From: Nocardia abscessus
GTDB taxonomy: Bacteria; Actinomycetota; Actinomycetes; Mycobacteriales; Mycobacteriaceae
Length of the DNA: 64,000 nucleotides
Assembly: GCF_015477775.1 (NCBI RefSeq)
Contig: NZ_JADLQO010000015.1
Coordinates: 166,136 to 230,135, forward strand
Direction: 5' to 3'
Position 1 is the stretch's first letter. Every line of letters starts with the position of its first letter. Shown here piece after piece: positions 35,550 to 44,737 of this stretch. The translations under genes were made by a program, and so were the position numbers. Below the pieces are notes generated by a model. The model had not been told where the DNA came from, did not search any database, and worked only from the letters and a program-made list of their open reading frames with translations.

Positions 35550-37046
35550 GTGAGTCCGGGTAGCGGCGCGCGCGGGGCCGCCAAGGCGGCCGGCACACGA
35601 CAAGTCGGCTCGCAACCACGGCGTGCCCGAGCATTGGGTATGGGCCCCGGGGCGTGGCTGGCGCGGCCGCTTGCGTCGTTCCACCTGATCGTTACGATCG
35701 CCACGCTGTTGACGGCTCTCGGACTGGTCATGGTCTTGTCGGCATCCGGAGTCGTGGAGTACGCGGGAGGGGGGTCGGCGTACTCCTTGTTCATCCAGCA
35801 GACGTTGTTCGCGGCGATCGGCGCCGTACTGTTCTATCTGGCTCTGCGGGTTCCGCTGCGCCTGTTGCGCCAAGCCTCGTTCCCGCTGTTCGCGATCTCG
35901 GTGTTGGCGCTGGTGCTGGTTCTCATCCCGGGTATCGGTACCCGCGTGCAGGGCGCACGTCGCTGGTTGATATTCGGTCCTGTTTCGGTGCAGCCGTCGG
36001 AGATCGTGAAGGTGACCCTGATCGTCTGGGGCGCACACCTGCTGGTTTCTCGGCGAGCGAGCGGTTCGAGTGTGCGTGACATTCTGGTTCCGCTCGTCCC
36101 GGCCGGTGTGCTGGTGTGTTTGTTGATCGTGGTTCAGCCGAACCTCAGCACTACGGTCGCGGTGGGAATCGTCCTCGGTGCTCTGCTGTGGTTCGGCGGC
36201 CTGCCGGTCCGGCTGTTCGTGACGATCGCGGTTTCCGGTGTCGTGGCCGCGGGTGTGCTCGCGATGTCCGCTGGATATCGGTCGAATCGAGTTCGGTCCT
36301 TCTTCAACCCGGGTTCGGATCCGCAGGGCGACAACTACCAAGCTCGCCAGGCGCTGTATTCCCTCGCCGACGGTGGAATCTGGGGCCGAGGTCTGGGACA
36401 GAGCCGGGCCAAGTGGAGCTACTTGCCGAACGCGCACAACGACTTCATCTTCGCGATCATCGGGGAGGAATTGGGGTTCCTCGGCTGCGCACTGGTGCTC
36501 GGGCTTTTCGCATTGTTCGTCTACACGGGCTTGCGCATCGCCAGCCGGTCGGCGGATCCGTTTCTCCAAGTGCTCACCGCCTCCGCGACGACCTGGATCG
36601 CGGGACAAGCCATGATCAACATCGGGTATGTGGTGGGTTTGTTGCCGGTCACCGGGCTGCAGCTTCCATTGGTGTCGGCTGGTGGCTCGTCGCTCGCGAT
36701 CACGTTGCTCATGTTCGGCCTCATCGCCAATGCCGCCCGACACGAGCCGGAGGCGGTTGCGGCGCTGCACGCCGGACAGGACGGTCGTTTCAGTAGGCTG
36801 TTGCGGTTGCCCAAACCCGAGGTGTACGCACCGGCTCGGGCGGGCGCGGCCCGTCGCGGCCGTGCGCCTCGCCCGGCCGATCGCGGTCCGTCGGCGCTGC
36901 CGCCGGGCAGGCGCGGGCGGTCCGGTGCGGAACCGCCGCGGCGCCGCTCGCCGGAGAGCCGCGGAACCAGCTCGGCGCGCGCCACCAGGGCTTGGGAACC
37001 CAGCTATCCGGTCAATCACGCAAGAGAACGGGGAAGATCTAGGTGA
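35550..37046 (+). CDS. ftsW: Septal peptidoglycan glycosyltransferase FtsW (SEDS)
   Basis: Polymerises lipid II at the septum together with FtsI. 498 aa with about ten helices. SEDS motifs are ARRWLIFGPVSVQPSEIVK, VVQPNLSTTVAV, NYQARQALYSLADGGIWGRG, LPNAHNDFIFAIIGEELG and LPLVSAGGSSLAITL. A basic, Pro/Arg-rich C-tail of about 100 residues follows. GTG 35550 is the best start but has a poor Shine-Dalgarno. Codon third positions are visibly less GC-rich than in murG and mraY. It overlaps murG as GTGA. A terminator and antisense gene upstream mean it probably needs its own promoter. Confidence 0.93.
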   Translation: MSPGSGARGAAKAAGTRQVGSQPRRARALGMGPGAWLARPLASFHLIVTIATLLTALGLVMVLSASGVVEYAGGGSAYSLFIQQTLFAAIGAVLFYLALRVPLRLLRQASFPLFAISVLALVLVLIPGIGTRVQGARRWLIFGPVSVQPSEIVKVTLIVWGAHLLVSRRASGSSVRDILVPLVPAGVLVCLLIVVQPNLSTTVAVGIVLGALLWFGGLPVRLFVTIAVSGVVAAGVLAMSAGYRSNRVRSFFNPGSDPQGDNYQARQALYSLADGGIWGRGLGQSRAKWSYLPNAHNDFIFAIIGEELGFLGCALVLGLFALFVYTGLRIASRSADPFLQVLTASATTWIAGQAMINIGYVVGLLPVTGLQLPLVSAGGSSLAITLLMFGLIANAARHEPEAVAALHAGQDGRFSRLLRLPKPEVYAPARAGAARRGRAPRPADRGPSALPPGRRGRSGAEPPRRRSPESRGTSSARATRAWEPSYPVNHARERGRSR

Positions 37047-38155
37047 TCTCGGTAATCGTCGCGGGCGGCGGCACGGCGGGCCACATCGAACCGGCACTGG
37101 CGGTGGCCGACGCGTTGCGGCGGCTCGACGATTCGATCCGGGTGACGGCGCTGGGCACCGAACGCGGTCTGGAGACCCGCTTGGTCCCCGAACGCGGCTA
37201 TCGCCTCGAGCTGATCCCACCGGTCCCGTTGCCACGCAAACCCACTGTCGACCTGCTGCGGTTGCCCGGTCGGGTGCGGGCCTCGGTGGCCGCGACCCGA
37301 GCGATCATCGATGCGGTCGAGGCCGACGTGATCATCGGTTTCGGCGGGTACGTGGCGCTTCCGGCGTACCTCGCCGCGGGCGCGGGCGTGCTGCGCCGCA
37401 GGCGTGCGGTTCCGGTGGTGGTGCACGAGGCGAACGCCAAGGCGGGCATCGCGAACAAGGTCGGGGCCCGTCGCGCGGCGCGGGTGCTCGCCGCGGTACC
37501 GGACTCCGGGTTGGCCAACGCCCGAGTGGTGGGCATTCCCGTGCGCGCCTCGATCACCGGTCTGGACCGCGCCGCGCTGCGCGCCGAGGCGCGGGCGCAC
37601 TTCGGCCTGCCGCCGGAAGGACCGGTGCTGCTGGTCTTCGGCGGTTCGCAGGGCGCGCGGACCCTGAACGAGGCGGTGTCGGGCGCCGCACCCCAGCTCG
37701 CCGCCGCGGGCATCTCGGTGCTGCATGCGCACGGCCCGAAGAACACTCTCGAATTGGACGACTCCGCCGCGGACGGCTCGAATGGCGCTCGCTACGTGGC
37801 GGTGCCGTACCTGTCCAGGATGGACCTCGCCTACGCCGCCGCCGACGCGGTGGTCTGCCGATCGGGCGCGATGACCGTCGCGGAGGTCTCCGCGGTCGGA
37901 CTGCCCGCGTTCTACGTGCCGCTGCCGCACGGCAACGGGGAGCAGGAACTCAACGCCCGGCCGGTGGTGCGCCAGGGCGGTGGCAGAATTGTCCCCGATT
38001 CCGAGTTGACGCCGAAGTACGTGATCGATGAGGTGATTCCGCTGCTCATGGACCCCGCACGGCTGACCGAGATGGGCCGGGCCGCCGCAGGCGCCGGGCA
38101 CCGCGACGCCGCCGACGAAGTGGCGCGGATCGCCGCGGAGGTGGCGCGCCGATGA
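37043..38155 (+). CDS. murG: Lipid II synthase (UDP-GlcNAc transferase)
   Basis: Adds GlcNAc to lipid I. 370 aa, GT-B fold. VIVAGGGTAGHIEPALAVAD is the first glycine-rich loop, ADVIIGFGGYVALPAYLAA and VVVHEANAKAGIANK follow, and LVFGGSQGARTLNEAV and VCRSGAMTVAEVSAVGLPAFYVPLP form the donor-binding site. GTG 37043 overlaps the ftsW stop, and the stop overlaps murC (ATGA). Confidence 0.96.
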   Translation: MISVIVAGGGTAGHIEPALAVADALRRLDDSIRVTALGTERGLETRLVPERGYRLELIPPVPLPRKPTVDLLRLPGRVRASVAATRAIIDAVEADVIIGFGGYVALPAYLAAGAGVLRRRRAVPVVVHEANAKAGIANKVGARRAARVLAAVPDSGLANARVVGIPVRASITGLDRAALRAEARAHFGLPPEGPVLLVFGGSQGARTLNEAVSGAAPQLAAAGISVLHAHGPKNTLELDDSAADGSNGARYVAVPYLSRMDLAYAAADAVVCRSGAMTVAEVSAVGLPAFYVPLPHGNGEQELNARPVVRQGGGRIVPDSELTPKYVIDEVIPLLMDPARLTEMGRAAAGAGHRDAADEVARIAAEVARR

Positions 38156-39675
38156 GCGACACCACCGCCGACCGGGTGACGCCGGACACCGCCACCGAAC
38201 GGACCGCGCTGCCCGCGGAGCTGGAACGCGTGCACATGGTCGGCATCGGCGGTGCCGGAATGTCGGGCATCGCGCGGATCCTGCTCGCGCGCGGCGGCGC
38301 GGTGTCGGGGTCGGACGCCAAGGAGAGCCGGGGCGTGCTGGCGCTGCGCGCTCGCGGCGCGCAGGTGCGGATCGGGCACGACGCCACCGCTTTGGACCTG
38401 CTACCCGGCGGCCCGACCGCGGTGGTCACCACGTATGCGGCCATCCCGAAGACCAATCCGGAACTCGTCGAGGCCAACCGGCGCGGCATTCCGGTGCTGC
38501 TGCGCCCGACGGTGCTGGCGTCGCTGATGCAGGGGCATCGCACCCTGCTCGTCTCCGGAACGCACGGCAAGACCTCCACCACCTCGATGCTCATCGTGTC
38601 GCTGCAGCACTGCGGGCTCGATCCGTCGTTCGCGGTGGGCGGGGAGCTGAACGAGGCGGGCACCAATGCCCACCACGGCACCGGCGACATCTTCGTGGCC
38701 GAGGCCGACGAGAGCGACGGCTCGTTGCTGCAGTACGAGCCGGACGTCGCCGTGGTCACCAACATCGAGTCCGACCACCTGGATTTCTTCGGCTCCGACG
38801 AGGCCTACGTGCAGGTCTTCGACGACTTCGCCGACCGGATCGCCGCGGGCGGCCTGCTGGTGGTGTGCCTGGACGATCCGGGTTCGCGGGCGCTGGCCGA
38901 GCGGGTCGGCGAGCGCTTGGCCGAGCGGAACGTCCGGGTCCTCGGTTACGGCTCGGGAGACCTCGCGGACGCGCCGGTGCCGGTGGGGGCGCGGCTGCAC
39001 AGCTGGGAGCCGCGCGACGTCGGCGGGCTCGTGCAGTTCCAGCTCGCCGACGAGGCCGCGCCGCGCACCCTGCGCCTGTCGGTGCCGGGCAGGCACATGG
39101 CGCTCAACGCGCTCGGCGCTCTGCTCGCCGCCCACGCCACCGGTGCCGAGATCGGTGAGGTCATCCAGGGCCTGGAGGGGTTCGGTGGCGTGCACCGCCG
39201 GTTCCAATTCGCCGGGAGGGAGAACGGCGTGCGGGTCTTCGACGACTACGCCCATCACCCGACCGAGGTGCGCGCCGTGCTCGGCGCCGCCGCCGAACTG
39301 GTCCAGCAGGAGGCCCGCGACGGCGCGCGGTCCAGGCAGGGCCGGGTCATCGTGGTCTTCCAGCCGCACCTCTACAGCCGGACCGCGACCTTCGCGCAGG
39401 ACTTCGGCGCCGCGCTCAGCCTGGCCGACGAGGTCGTCGTGCTCGACGTCTACGGCGCGCGGGAGAAGCCGCTGCCCGGCGTGAACGGAGCGCTGGTGGC
39501 CCAGTCGGTGACGAAACCGGTGCACTACCAGCCGGATATGTCGCGAGTCGGCCGCCAGGTCGCCGGCTTGGCGTTGCCGGGCGACGTGGTGATCACCATG
39601 GGCGCGGGCGACGTGACGATGCTGGGCAGCCAGATTCTCGACGGATTACGGGCGCGGCCCCAGCACGGTCGGTGA
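38152..39675 (+). CDS. murC: UDP-MurNAc--L-alanine ligase
   Basis: First amino-acid addition to UDP-MurNAc. 507 aa. VHMVGIGGAGMSGIARILLARG is the N-terminal nucleotide-like fold, VSGTHGKTSTTSML the P-loop, and EADESDGSLLQYEPDVAVVTNIESDHLD and FDDYAHHPTEVRAVL are MurC signatures. It runs to within 7 bases of ftsQ. Confidence 0.96.
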   Translation: MSDTTADRVTPDTATERTALPAELERVHMVGIGGAGMSGIARILLARGGAVSGSDAKESRGVLALRARGAQVRIGHDATALDLLPGGPTAVVTTYAAIPKTNPELVEANRRGIPVLLRPTVLASLMQGHRTLLVSGTHGKTSTTSMLIVSLQHCGLDPSFAVGGELNEAGTNAHHGTGDIFVAEADESDGSLLQYEPDVAVVTNIESDHLDFFGSDEAYVQVFDDFADRIAAGGLLVVCLDDPGSRALAERVGERLAERNVRVLGYGSGDLADAPVPVGARLHSWEPRDVGGLVQFQLADEAAPRTLRLSVPGRHMALNALGALLAAHATGAEIGEVIQGLEGFGGVHRRFQFAGRENGVRVFDDYAHHPTEVRAVLGAAAELVQQEARDGARSRQGRVIVVFQPHLYSRTATFAQDFGAALSLADEVVVLDVYGAREKPLPGVNGALVAQSVTKPVHYQPDMSRVGRQVAGLALPGDVVITMGAGDVTMLGSQILDGLRARPQHGR

Positions 39676-39681
39676 CCAGGC

Positions 39682-40404
39682 GTGCGCGGGGTCGGATCGG
39701 CGCGCGCGGCCGGGCGCCGCGCGGGTGATCGGTTCGGCGCGATCGACTGGCGCCGAGTTCGCCTGTGGGGATTGCTGACCGTGTGCGTCCTTGCAGTGGT
39801 TTGTGTCGTCGCCTGGTTCACCCCGGTGCTCTCGGTGCGCACGGTGCGGATCGAGGGCGCGGTGGCGGTTTCCGAACAGCAGGTGCGGGATGTGCTCGAA
39901 ATTCCGTCCGGACGTTCGATGCTGCGAATCGATACCACCGCGGTCGCGCGACGGGTGGCGAGCATTCCGAAGGTGCGTACGGCGCGGGTGCAGCGCGTAT
40001 TTCCGTCCACCGTCCGGGTGACGGTCGTCGAACGCACCGCGGTTCTGTTCTACGACAGCCCGCAGGGCGCGCATCTGCTCGATGCCGACGGCGTGGAATT
40101 CGCGGTCGAGCCCACGCCGATCGGTGTGCCGAAGTTGATCACCGAGCACCCCGGCGACGCCGATCCGGTGACCAGGGCGGCGGTCTCGATACTCGCCATC
40201 GTGCCGCCTGCGCTGGCCGTTCAGGTGGGTGAGGTTGCCGCACGGTCCGTTTCGAATATTTCGCTGAATCTGAAGGACGGGCGCACGGTACTCTGGGGCG
40301 GGACCAACGACGCGGAACGGAAGTCGGCGGTCGTGTTGCCGTTGTTGACGCGCCCCGGAACGGTGTTCGATGTTTCGAGTCCCAATCTGGTCACGGTAAA
40401 GTGA
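39682..40404 (+). CDS. ftsQ: Cell-division protein FtsQ
   Basis: Bitopic divisome protein, 240 aa. A basic cytoplasmic tail, one helix (LWGLLTVCVLAVVCVVAWF), then the POTRA domain (LSVRTVRIEGAVAVSEQQVRDVLEI, with MLRIDTTAVARRVASIPKVRTARV) and the FtsQ-type beta domain ending LVTVK. GTG 39682 is in frame; an earlier GTG at 39672 is not. A 350-base non-coding gap with regulatory elements separates it from ftsZ. Confidence 0.93.
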   Translation: MRGVGSARAAGRRAGDRFGAIDWRRVRLWGLLTVCVLAVVCVVAWFTPVLSVRTVRIEGAVAVSEQQVRDVLEIPSGRSMLRIDTTAVARRVASIPKVRTARVQRVFPSTVRVTVVERTAVLFYDSPQGAHLLDADGVEFAVEPTPIGVPKLITEHPGDADPVTRAAVSILAIVPPALAVQVGEVAARSVSNISLNLKDGRTVLWGGTNDAERKSAVVLPLLTRPGTVFDVSSPNLVTVK

Positions 40405-40605
40405 TCCACACCCATTGCGCCCAGGGAATATTCGGCGGTCCGGGAGCTGTTCCGGCGCCGAGCACAGGGCCGGGGGGCAACCGTTCACCATACGACGTGT
40501 GGAGCGGCGAGACGAGCGGGATCGGGCAAGATTCTGGCTCTCGTCTCGGCGCGCCTGCGCGCGTATCGCGTCGGCTGCGAATAGCGTTCCGCACCAGTCG
40601 GATAC

Positions 40606-40643
40606 TTGACATAACGCTAACCCTATGGTTCAGCTTTAGGGTT
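40606..40643 (+). promoter_or_regulatory. ftsZ upstream element: TTGACA and AACCCTA/TAGGGTT palindrome
   Basis: A perfect -35 TTGACA (40606-40611) is followed by an inverted repeat, AACCCTA (40619-40625) and TAGGGTT (40637-40643), with an 11-base centre. No good -10 lies 16-18 bases after the TTGACA. The palindrome could be an operator, or a hairpin in the leader. It is the main signal in the otherwise empty 40405-40754 gap; the rest shows no supported gene. Confidence 0.5.
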
Positions 40644-40754
40644 TGCCGAACCGCGGTTCGCTTCTTCGCAGCGACCCCACCCGCGGAACGGGCCGAAGCG
40701 GCGTGCCGAGCATCCGAAAACGACAGGCTTTAGATCGAAGGAAGGCGAGAGCCC

Positions 40755-41999
40755 ATGACGCCCCCGCACAACTACCTTGCGGTGATCAAGGTCGTCGGTA
40801 TCGGCGGCGGCGGTGTGAATGCCGTCAACCGGATGATCGAGCAGGGACTCAAAGGTGTCGAGTTCATCGCGGTCAACACCGACGCCCAAGCGCTGCTGAT
40901 GAGTGACGCCGACGTCAAGCTCGACGTCGGCCGCGAGCTGACCCGCGGTCTGGGAGCAGGCGCGGACCCCGAGGTCGGACGCAAAGCCGCCGAGGACCAC
41001 AAGGACGAGATCGAAGAGGTGCTCAAGGGCGCCGACATGGTCTTCGTGACCGCGGGTGAGGGCGGCGGCACCGGCACCGGCGGCGCCCCGGTCGTCGCGC
41101 AGATCGCGCGCAAACTCGGCGCGCTGACCATCGGCGTGGTCACCCGTCCGTTCTCCTTCGAGGGCAAGCGGCGCGGGAACCAGGCCGAGGTCGGCATCAA
41201 CCTGCTGCGCGAGTCCTGCGACACGCTGATCGTCATTCCGAACGACCGGCTGCTGCAGCTCGGTGACGCGGCGGTGAGCCTGATGGACGCGTTCCGTTCC
41301 GCGGACGAGGTGCTGCTCAACGGTGTGCAGGGCATCACCGACCTGATCACCACCCCCGGTCTGATCAATGTCGACTTCGCCGACGTCAAGAGCGTGATGT
41401 CGGGGGCGGGCAGCGCGCTGATGGGCATCGGTTCGGCACGGGGTGAGGGCCGCTCGGTGAAAGCGGCCGAGTCGGCCATCAATTCGCCGCTGCTGGAAGC
41501 GTCCATGGACGGTGCGCACGGCGTGCTGCTGTCGATCGCGGGCGGGTCCGACCTCGGGCTGTTCGAGATCAACGAGGCGGCCTCGCTCGTGCAGGAGGCC
41601 GCCCACATCGAGGCCAACATCATCTTCGGTACGGTGATCGACGATTCGCTCGGAGACGAGGTCAGGGTCACCGTGATCGCGGCGGGCTTCGACGGTGGCG
41701 GGCCCGCCCGGCGCACCTTCGAGACGCCGGGCCGCAGCACCATCGGCACGGCGCGCTCGGGCGAGATCGGGCAGAGCCGCACCAGTGAGATCGCGGCGCG
41801 CGGCAGCGACAGCACACCGAGCACGTCCGGCACGAGTACGGCCGGGCGCGGCGCGGTGCCGAGCTACCGCGACACCGAGCGGGCGCGCACCCTGGCCGAG
41901 CCGACGGTGACGAGCAACTCGCGATCGCACATCACGCCGCCGGATGCCGGCGACGATGACGACGACGTGGACGTGCCTTCGTTCATGCGGAGGGGCTAG
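40755..41999 (+). CDS. ftsZ: Cell-division GTPase FtsZ
   Basis: Tubulin-like GTPase forming the Z ring. 414 aa. VVGIGGGGVNAVNRMIE opens the GTPase domain, the tubulin signature GGGTGTG is at residues 103-109, and the T7 synergy region includes NVDFADVKSVMS. A variable Ser/Thr-rich linker follows, ending in the conserved tail DDDVDVPSFMRR that binds SepF and other partners. ATG 40755 follows GAAGGAAGGCGAG. No ftsA is present, as normal in this group. Confidence 0.98.
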   Translation: MTPPHNYLAVIKVVGIGGGGVNAVNRMIEQGLKGVEFIAVNTDAQALLMSDADVKLDVGRELTRGLGAGADPEVGRKAAEDHKDEIEEVLKGADMVFVTAGEGGGTGTGGAPVVAQIARKLGALTIGVVTRPFSFEGKRRGNQAEVGINLLRESCDTLIVIPNDRLLQLGDAAVSLMDAFRSADEVLLNGVQGITDLITTPGLINVDFADVKSVMSGAGSALMGIGSARGEGRSVKAAESAINSPLLEASMDGAHGVLLSIAGGSDLGLFEINEAASLVQEAAHIEANIIFGTVIDDSLGDEVRVTVIAAGFDGGGPARRTFETPGRSTIGTARSGEIGQSRTSEIAARGSDSTPSTSGTSTAGRGAVPSYRDTERARTLAEPTVTSNSRSHITPPDAGDDDDDVDVPSFMRRG

Positions 42000-42232
42000 C
42001 GCTGGAACGAGGTTCCGGCGCAGGCCGGGACCGAGCTGAAAGAGCGATCCCGGCCGGTGCCGGGACGCGCGAGCGGGACACGGGGGTGGTGTCGGCGAAG
42101 TACGACGACCGACAAGCAATTTCAGGGGGAAGCGCGGGCCGGGAGACGGCCGTGCGCGATCGATCGGGGGAAGATTCCGCCCCTACCTGGGCATTTCGAC
42201 GGCCTTCGCCGAGCGCCATTAGGCTCGTGGCC

Positions 42233-42961
42233 ATGACTATCGCGCCGACCATCACTGTCCGACGGGTCACCACGACCAGGTCCGGAGGCTTCTCGGCGCC
42301 ACCCTACGACTCGTTCAATCTCGGCGACCACGTCGGCGACGATCCGGTGGCGGTGCGGCGCAACCGCGACCGGCTGGCCGATGGGATCGGCTTGACGCCC
42401 GACCGGCTGGTCTGGATGGAACAGATCCACGGCCGCAACGTGGAGATCGTCGACGGCCCGCGCGCCGAACCGGTCCCCGCCACCGACGCGCTCGTGACCA
42501 CGGTGCCCGGCCTCGCGCTGGTCGTGCTCACCGCCGACTGCGTACCCATCCTGCTGTCCGACGACGAGGCGGGCGTGATCGCCGCCGTGCACGCCGGGCG
42601 GATCGGCGCCCGCATCGGCATCGTGCCGCGCGTGCTGGAGGCGATGGTGTCGGTCGGCGCTCGCCTGGACCGGGTCGGGGCGTTGCTCGGGCCCGCCGCC
42701 TCCGGTCGTCAGTACGAGGTTCCCGCCGCGATGCGCGACGACGTCGAAGCGCACCTGCCCGGCAGCGCGACCACCACCGTCCGCGGCAGGCCCGGCCTCG
42801 ACCTGCGCGCGGGCATCTACCGCCAACTCACCGAGGCCGGTGTCGCCGGGATCGCGGTCGACCCGCGCTGCACCATCGAGGACCACACCCTGTTCAGCCA
42901 TCGCCGTGGTGCGCCGACCGGCCGGATCGGCGGAGTGATCTGGATGGAGGCCACCGCATGA
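42233..42961 (+). CDS. pgeF: PgeF/YfiH-type peptidoglycan editing (multicopper-like) protein
   Basis: 242 aa. YDSFNLGDHVGDDPVAVRRNR, WMEQIHGRNVEIV, TADCVPILLSD and the C-terminal DPRCTIEDHTLFSHRR are the family blocks with the Cys/His metal ligands. The usual HAGWRG box reads HAGRIG here. Enterobacterial YfiH edits L-Ser-containing muropeptide precursors; related enzymes act on nucleosides. The conserved actinobacterial position after ftsZ supports a cell-wall role. A 233-base gap precedes it. Confidence 0.87.
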   Translation: MTIAPTITVRRVTTTRSGGFSAPPYDSFNLGDHVGDDPVAVRRNRDRLADGIGLTPDRLVWMEQIHGRNVEIVDGPRAEPVPATDALVTTVPGLALVVLTADCVPILLSDDEAGVIAAVHAGRIGARIGIVPRVLEAMVSVGARLDRVGALLGPAASGRQYEVPAAMRDDVEAHLPGSATTTVRGRPGLDLRAGIYRQLTEAGVAGIAVDPRCTIEDHTLFSHRRGAPTGRIGGVIWMEATA

Positions 42962-42998
42962 GCGGGAGCGCGATCCGGGAGCAGGGCGAGGTGCGGGC

Positions 42999-43760
42999 AT
43001 GAGCGCCGAAACGGGGATCGCGGTGGAGGGCTCGATCGCGGCCCGTACCGCCGAACTGTCGGAGAACCTGGCCGGTCTGCTCGCCCGCATCGACGCGGCT
43101 TGCCGGGCGGCGGGCCGGGCGCCCGATTCGGTGCGGCTGCTGCCGGTGACGAAATTCTTCCCCGCATCCGATGTGGCGATCCTGCACCGGCTCGGCCGGC
43201 GCGAGTTCGGCGAGTCGCGCGAGCAGGAGGCCGCCGCCAAGGTCTCGGCCCTGCGTGAGGAAGACCTCACCGACATCCGCTGGCACATGATCGGACGGTT
43301 GCAGCGGAACAAGGCACGCAGCGTGGCCCGCTGGGCGCACACCGTCCACTCGGTCGACAGCGAACGTCTGGCAACCGCTCTCGACGCCGGTGCGGTTGCC
43401 GCGCTGGAGGCGGGGGAGCGTACCGAACCGGTCCGGGTGTTGCTCCAGGTGAGCCTGGACGACGACCCGGCGCGCGGGGGTGTCGCGGCGGCCGATCTTC
43501 CCGTGCTCGCCGAACGGATTGCGAACGCTTCGGGATTACGTTTGTCGGGTCTGATGGCCATTCCGCCGTTGGGGGTGGAGTCTGATGCCGCATTTGCGCG
43601 ACTTGCGATGTTGCACACGTTGTTGCTCGCCGTTCATCCGGACGCGACGGAGCTTTCCGCGGGAATGTCGGGCGATCTGGAATCCGCGATCGAACACGGT
43701 TCGACGGTTGTGCGTGTCGGTACCGCCTTGATGGGTATCCGACCGATAACCTCGGCCTAG
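42999..43760 (+). CDS. yggS: PLP homeostasis protein, YggS/PLPBP family
   Basis: 253 aa, alanine-racemase-like barrel that binds pyridoxal phosphate without known catalysis and balances PLP and amino-acid pools. The PLP lysine lies in VRLLPVTKFFPA, and FGESREQEAAAK, WHMIGRLQRNKA, HSVDSERLA and MSGDLESAIEHGSTVVRVG are all present. ATG 42999 overlaps the stop of a 14-codon ORF that itself overlaps the pgeF stop. Confidence 0.93.
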   Translation: MSAETGIAVEGSIAARTAELSENLAGLLARIDAACRAAGRAPDSVRLLPVTKFFPASDVAILHRLGRREFGESREQEAAAKVSALREEDLTDIRWHMIGRLQRNKARSVARWAHTVHSVDSERLATALDAGAVAALEAGERTEPVRVLLQVSLDDDPARGGVAAADLPVLAERIANASGLRLSGLMAIPPLGVESDAAFARLAMLHTLLLAVHPDATELSAGMSGDLESAIEHGSTVVRVGTALMGIRPITSA

Positions 43761-43865
43761 CAAAGAAACCTCATCAGTCACATTCGACACATATGCTGGG
43801 AACTGAAGAGGGCTGAGCAAGACTTCAACACCCGGCCGCCACCGGGGCCGAAGGAAGGTCGACCA

Positions 43866-44648
43866 ATGAGCACGCTGCACAAGTTCAAGGCGTACTTCGG
43901 CATGGTTCCGCTCGAGGATTACGAAGACGACTACGTCGACGATCGCGCCCCCCGAGGCGTGGACGAGCGCGGTGCTCGCCGGCCCCGGCCCAGTCACTAC
44001 ACCGACCGCGACGGCTACGTCGATCGCTACGGCGAGGACCGCTACGGCGCGGGCCGTTTCGACGACGTCGACTACCCCGAGCCCGCGTACAAGTCGCCGT
44101 ACAAGCCGGGTTACTCGGTGTCTCGGCGCGACGACTACGGTGACGAGCCCTACGGTGACGACCGCTACGACGCGCCCCGGCGTCCTACCCGGATCGACTC
44201 CGCCCCGTCGGGCCGGTTCCGGGCGGGCGGGACGGCGCCTCCGCTGCGCGGCACCACCCGTGGCGCGCTCGCCGTCGATCCCGACGCCGAGGAGCGCAGG
44301 CTGGAGGAGCGCGTGCGTCCCGAGCCCGCCCCGGTGCGGCGGCCCGGGATCTTCGAGGACGGAGGCCCCTTGTCCAAGATCACGACGCTGCGCCCGCGCG
44401 ACTACAGCGAGGCTCGGATCATCGGCGAGCGCTTCCGTGAGGGCAACCCGGTGATCATGGACCTGGTGGATCTGAGCAACGCCGACGCCAAGCGGCTGGT
44501 CGACTTCGCCGCGGGCCTGGCCTTCGCGCTGCGCGGGTCGTTCGACAAGGTGGCGACGAAAGTGTTCCTGCTCTCACCGGCGGATGTCGACGTATCAGCG
44601 GAAGAACGCAGGCGCATCGCGGAAACCGGCTTCTACAACCAGAAATAA
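43866..44648 (+). CDS. sepF: Cell-division protein SepF
   Basis: 260 aa. The N-terminal amphipathic membrane anchor MSTLHKFKAYFGMVPLEDY is followed by a long charged, Tyr/Asp/Arg-rich linker (residues about 20-160) and the C-terminal SepF domain (ITTLRPRDYSEARIIGERFREG, VDLSNADAKRLVDFAAGLAFAL). In actinobacteria SepF replaces FtsA in tethering FtsZ to the membrane. ATATGCT near 43790 could be a promoter -10. Confidence 0.95.
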   Translation: MSTLHKFKAYFGMVPLEDYEDDYVDDRAPRGVDERGARRPRPSHYTDRDGYVDRYGEDRYGAGRFDDVDYPEPAYKSPYKPGYSVSRRDDYGDEPYGDDRYDAPRRPTRIDSAPSGRFRAGGTAPPLRGTTRGALAVDPDAEERRLEERVRPEPAPVRRPGIFEDGGPLSKITTLRPRDYSEARIIGERFREGNPVIMDLVDLSNADAKRLVDFAAGLAFALRGSFDKVATKVFLLSPADVDVSAEERRRIAETGFYNQK

Positions 44649-44737
44649 GCTCGTGATCTGGGGGGTGGAGCAGACCGCACGCAGGTTGTGCGGCGCGGTC
44701 ATTTTGCGCGAAGCGATTTTTACGGCAGAGTGAAGTC

